Origin: Clostridiales bacterium UBA2432
Lineage (GTDB): Bacteria > Bacillota > Clostridia > Lachnospirales > Vallitaleaceae
DNA: 6,143 nucleotides
Assembly: GCA_002342805.1 (NCBI GenBank)
Contig: DDQW01000096.1
Location: 121,622 to 127,764, forward strand
Direction of reading: 5' to 3'
Below are positions 4,879 through 6,143 of this stretch, one piece after another. The notes below the pieces were generated by a model. That model was not told the origin of the DNA and did not search any database. It worked only from the letters and a program-made list of their open reading frames with translations. The number at the start of each line of letters is the position of its first letter. Position 1 is the first letter of the stretch. Made by a program: the position numbers and the translations under genes.

Positions 4879-5283
4879 TTATATAAATAAGTAAATTGCT
4901 CCTCCAATGATGCCGGTACCGAACATCACAGTAATTGGATTAGGTTTCCATCTTCGTAAAACAAACAGTGCCGTCACAAATAATGCGATTGAAATATAGT
5001 TAACAGTATTTGAGTCAAATGTGAGTTCAGATGTACCTAATATTGAAAATTGTAGGATTTTCAAACCTGCGGAAGCAATAAGTGCAATTATTGCAGGTCT
5101 AAGCCCTGACAATATCCCTTGAATTATCGATAAGTTACTATGTTTCTTATATAAGTAGGCCAAAATTGTGACGATGATGGCTGAAGGTAATATACATCCT
5201 AGCGTTGCAACAATTGCACCTGTAAAACCTGCCATTCTCATACCAATAAAGGTTGCAGAATTGATGGCAATTATTATATTGAA
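4879..5283 (-). pseudogene. chrA: Truncated ChrA-family chromate transporter
   Basis: The minus-strand frame is open from 5283 down to TAA 4881-4879 (134 codons). The family match begins about IIIAINSATFIG (from near 5274), before the first ATG at 5241, so the ATG is internal. ChrA carries chromate or related anions across the membrane by proton symport. Visible features are AINSATFIGMRMAGFTGA, ATLGCILPSAIIVTILAYLY (membrane helix), GILSGLRPAIIALIASAGLKI (the conserved ChrA motif and helix), and two more hydrophobic segments ending GTGIIGGAIYLFI, a natural C-terminus. A single-domain ChrA is normally about 175-190 residues, so about 50-60 N-terminal residues, including the first helices, are missing. 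A TGA at 5286-5284 closes the frame upstream and the sequence beyond is unrelated. No partner chrA domain is seen. The call is firm for family, and non-function is very likely. Confidence 0.85.
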
Positions 5284-5401
5284 TCAAGTTCCTCTTATAT
5301 GGATTTTTAATGGATTATCCAAAAAACTAATAGTCATATTTGTGCCATAATTGTCCTAGATAATGAAGTTAACATAAACATTTGAAAAGGAGGTAATTAA
5401 C
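5284..5401. other. Junction upstream of the chrA remnant and leader of the SHOCT operon
   Basis: This AT-rich spacer separates the divergent chrA fragment from the plus-strand operon. On the minus strand a 17-codon frame (MTISFLDNPLKIHIRGT, ATG 5337 down to TGA 5284) abuts the chrA fragment in phase. It may be the end of an inserted or deleted sequence. On the plus strand AAAGGAGGT (5386-5394) is the ribosome binding site of the next gene. A GATAAT (5359-5364) could be a -10 element, but I see no matching -35 hexamer, so no promoter is called. Confidence 0.4.
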
Positions 5402-5590
5402 ATGATGTTAATATTAGTAGTAGGGATAGGTATTCTCTTATATTATATATTTTTTAATGATAAAATATCTAATGGCAGCTTAACTTTTCCAGGTAAAGAA
5501 TCGTCAGAAGATCAATTAAAAACAAGATTTGTTAATGGCGAAATTGATGAAAAGACTTATTTGCAAATGAAAGAAACCATAAAAGGTTAG
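5402..5590 (+). CDS. Small membrane-anchored SHOCT-like protein
   Basis: A 62-residue protein with AAAGGAGGT at 5386-5394, seven bases before ATG 5402. Residues 2-18 (MLILVVGIGILLYYIFF) form an N-terminal membrane anchor. A short linker follows, and residues about 36-60 (EDQLKTRFVNGEIDEKTYLQM) match the SHOCT (short C-terminal) domain pattern L..R...GEI....Y..MK. SHOCT domains are small helical hairpins that occur at protein C-termini and are thought to mediate oligomerisation or binding; they have no enzymatic role. The protein probably sits in the cytoplasmic membrane with the SHOCT part facing inward. It is the first gene of a tight three-gene operon; the next start is 11 bases after its stop. 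The family is fairly clear and the biological role unknown. Confidence 0.8.
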   Translation: MMLILVVGIGILLYYIFFNDKISNGSLTFPGKESSEDQLKTRFVNGEIDEKTYLQMKETIKG

Positions 5591-5600
5591 GAGGATTATT

Positions 5601-5849
5601 ATGATGTATGGAAATGGTTGGTCAGGATTTGGTAGATGTGATTTTGGATTTGGTAATGGTTATTTCAGCATGTGGCACTATTTAATCATGATTGGTGTCG
5701 TTCTTATTATTGTTGCGATTGTTGCATCAAGAAGATCGATATCTTCAAAAACTGGTGATGCGGTGGAAAAATTAAAGTTGTTGTACGTCAGAGGTGAAAT
5801 AACTGAAGAAGAGTATATGAAGCGTAAAAATGTGATTGAAAGAAAGTAG
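5601..5849 (+). CDS. Second membrane-anchored SHOCT-domain protein
   Basis: An 82-residue protein; TAGGAGGA (5588-5595), overlapping the previous stop, is its ribosome binding site six bases before ATG 5601. The N-terminus is rich in Gly, Phe, Tyr, Trp and Met (MMYGNGWSGFGRCDFGFGNG). A membrane helix follows at about 27-46 (YLIMIGVVLIIVAIVA) with a basic RRS stop, then a clear SHOCT domain at about 54-80 (AVEKLKLLYVRGEITEEEY, MKRKNVIE). The Gly/Met/aromatic leader before one helix and a SHOCT tail is a layout I have seen in small proteins near copper or other metal-export genes in Firmicutes, but the link is association only. The ATG could also be the second of the two at 5601 and 5604. The next gene begins six bases after the stop, so translation is probably coupled. 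Confidence 0.85.
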   Translation: MMYGNGWSGFGRCDFGFGNGYFSMWHYLIMIGVVLIIVAIVASRRSISSKTGDAVEKLKLLYVRGEITEEEYMKRKNVIERK

Positions 5850-5855
5850 GTGCCT

Positions 5856-6128
5856 ATGAAAAAAGTGAAATTATTACTATTAATTGTTGGAATAACGTTT
5901 TTAAGCGTTGGAGTAGGTGGTTATGTGTTAGCTAGGGAGAATGATGTTATTCAAGAACGTAGCTACAGTATAAGGACTCAAGTTGGCGATAAAATGATTG
6001 GCTACACTAATGAATCGTATAGCCCTGAATCAATGATGACAGGTGGTTTTGCATTTGATACAAGTGCAAATAATGGCGAAAAGTTTAGCTTGGATATGTT
6101 AACTGAGGAAGTTGAATCTTATATCTGA
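5856..6128 (+). CDS. Exported or membrane-anchored small protein, probably frameshifted
   Basis: Starts at ATG 5856 (the GTG at 5850 lies against the previous stop and is less likely), giving 90 residues to TGA 6126-6128. Residues 1-26 (KKVKLLLLIVGITFLSVGVGGYVLA) form a signal peptide or anchor, so the rest is outside the membrane. The mature part is polar, with Met pairs (SPESMMTGGF) and an amphipathic C-terminal helix (SLDMLTEEVESYI). The frame ends in the middle of this helix. One frame over, reading continues as ELPVI from 6127 to the window edge, so a single-base gain or two-base loss near 6125 may have cut the protein short. The family is not certain. The context of two SHOCT proteins suggests an envelope or metal-linked operon that continues beyond the window. 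Confidence 0.6.
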   Translation: MKKVKLLLLIVGITFLSVGVGGYVLARENDVIQERSYSIRTQVGDKMIGYTNESYSPESMMTGGFAFDTSANNGEKFSLDMLTEEVESYI

Positions 6129-6143
6129 ACTTCCTGTGATTTT

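Noticed and set aside
5168..5350. Plus-strand 60-codon frame across the chrA remnant
   Set aside because: It runs antisense to a clear ChrA homologue, with no ribosome binding site and no recognisable protein.
4564..6128. TGA read as tryptophan or selenocysteine, which would rescue the interrupted frames
   Set aside because: TGA ends several intact genes here (1259, 2167, 2980), TGG is used for tryptophan, and no selenocysteine hairpin is evident.

Overview
The window looks like accessory DNA from a low-to-moderate GC Gram-positive anaerobe of the Clostridia type. This rests on strong AGGAGG-type ribosome binding sites in front of most genes, intrinsic terminators with long T tracts, and a run of small gene families (DUF4314, YodL, DUF6133, a lone Dam-type methylase, a small winged-helix protein) typical of Tn1549/CTn-like integrative and conjugative elements in Firmicutes. 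No species can be named from the sequence alone. No integrase, relaxase, VirB4/VirD4, rRNA, tRNA or CRISPR array is present.

Layout. (1) 1-404: the C-terminal end of an AT-rich gene of unknown function whose start lies outside the window, followed by small hairpins and a strong terminator (491-539). (2) 572-4397: a plus-strand block of seven recognisable genes plus two possible mini-ORFs. In order: a DUF6075-like protein, a DUF4314 protein, a winged-helix protein, a solitary D12-class adenine DNA methylase, a 167-aa protein with an AbrB/MazE-like strand-loop segment, a YodL-domain protein, and a one-helix membrane protein (DUF6133). A terminator closes the block at 4411-4432. (3) 4433-5283: a graveyard of decayed minus-strand genes, namely the C-terminal two thirds of a ChrA chromate transporter and a downstream unidentified gene with two in-frame TGA stops. 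(4) 5402-6143: an AT-rich plus-strand operon of two small membrane-anchored SHOCT proteins and an exported Met-containing protein whose frame stops abruptly just before the window edge.

How the genes may work together. The 572-4397 block reads as cargo or maintenance genes of a conjugative element: a self-methylation enzyme that could protect transferring DNA or mark it epigenetically, small DNA-binding regulators, and a small membrane protein perhaps linked to the mating apparatus. From 1813 onward the genes are closely spaced and probably co-transcribed. Upstream of that, each of three successive genes has a terminator-like hairpin almost touching its ribosome binding site, with little room for a promoter. 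This suggests attenuation or processive antitermination. The right-hand segment differs in composition and orientation and is probably separate DNA with a metal or envelope-stress flavour; that role is inference only.

The points most worth checking are the terminator-per-gene layout, a probable ATT start codon for the methylase, a 17-codon mini-ORF joined by ATGA overlaps to the genes on both sides, and the two broken minus-strand genes. No wholly new multi-gene defence or mobile system can be supported from this window alone.
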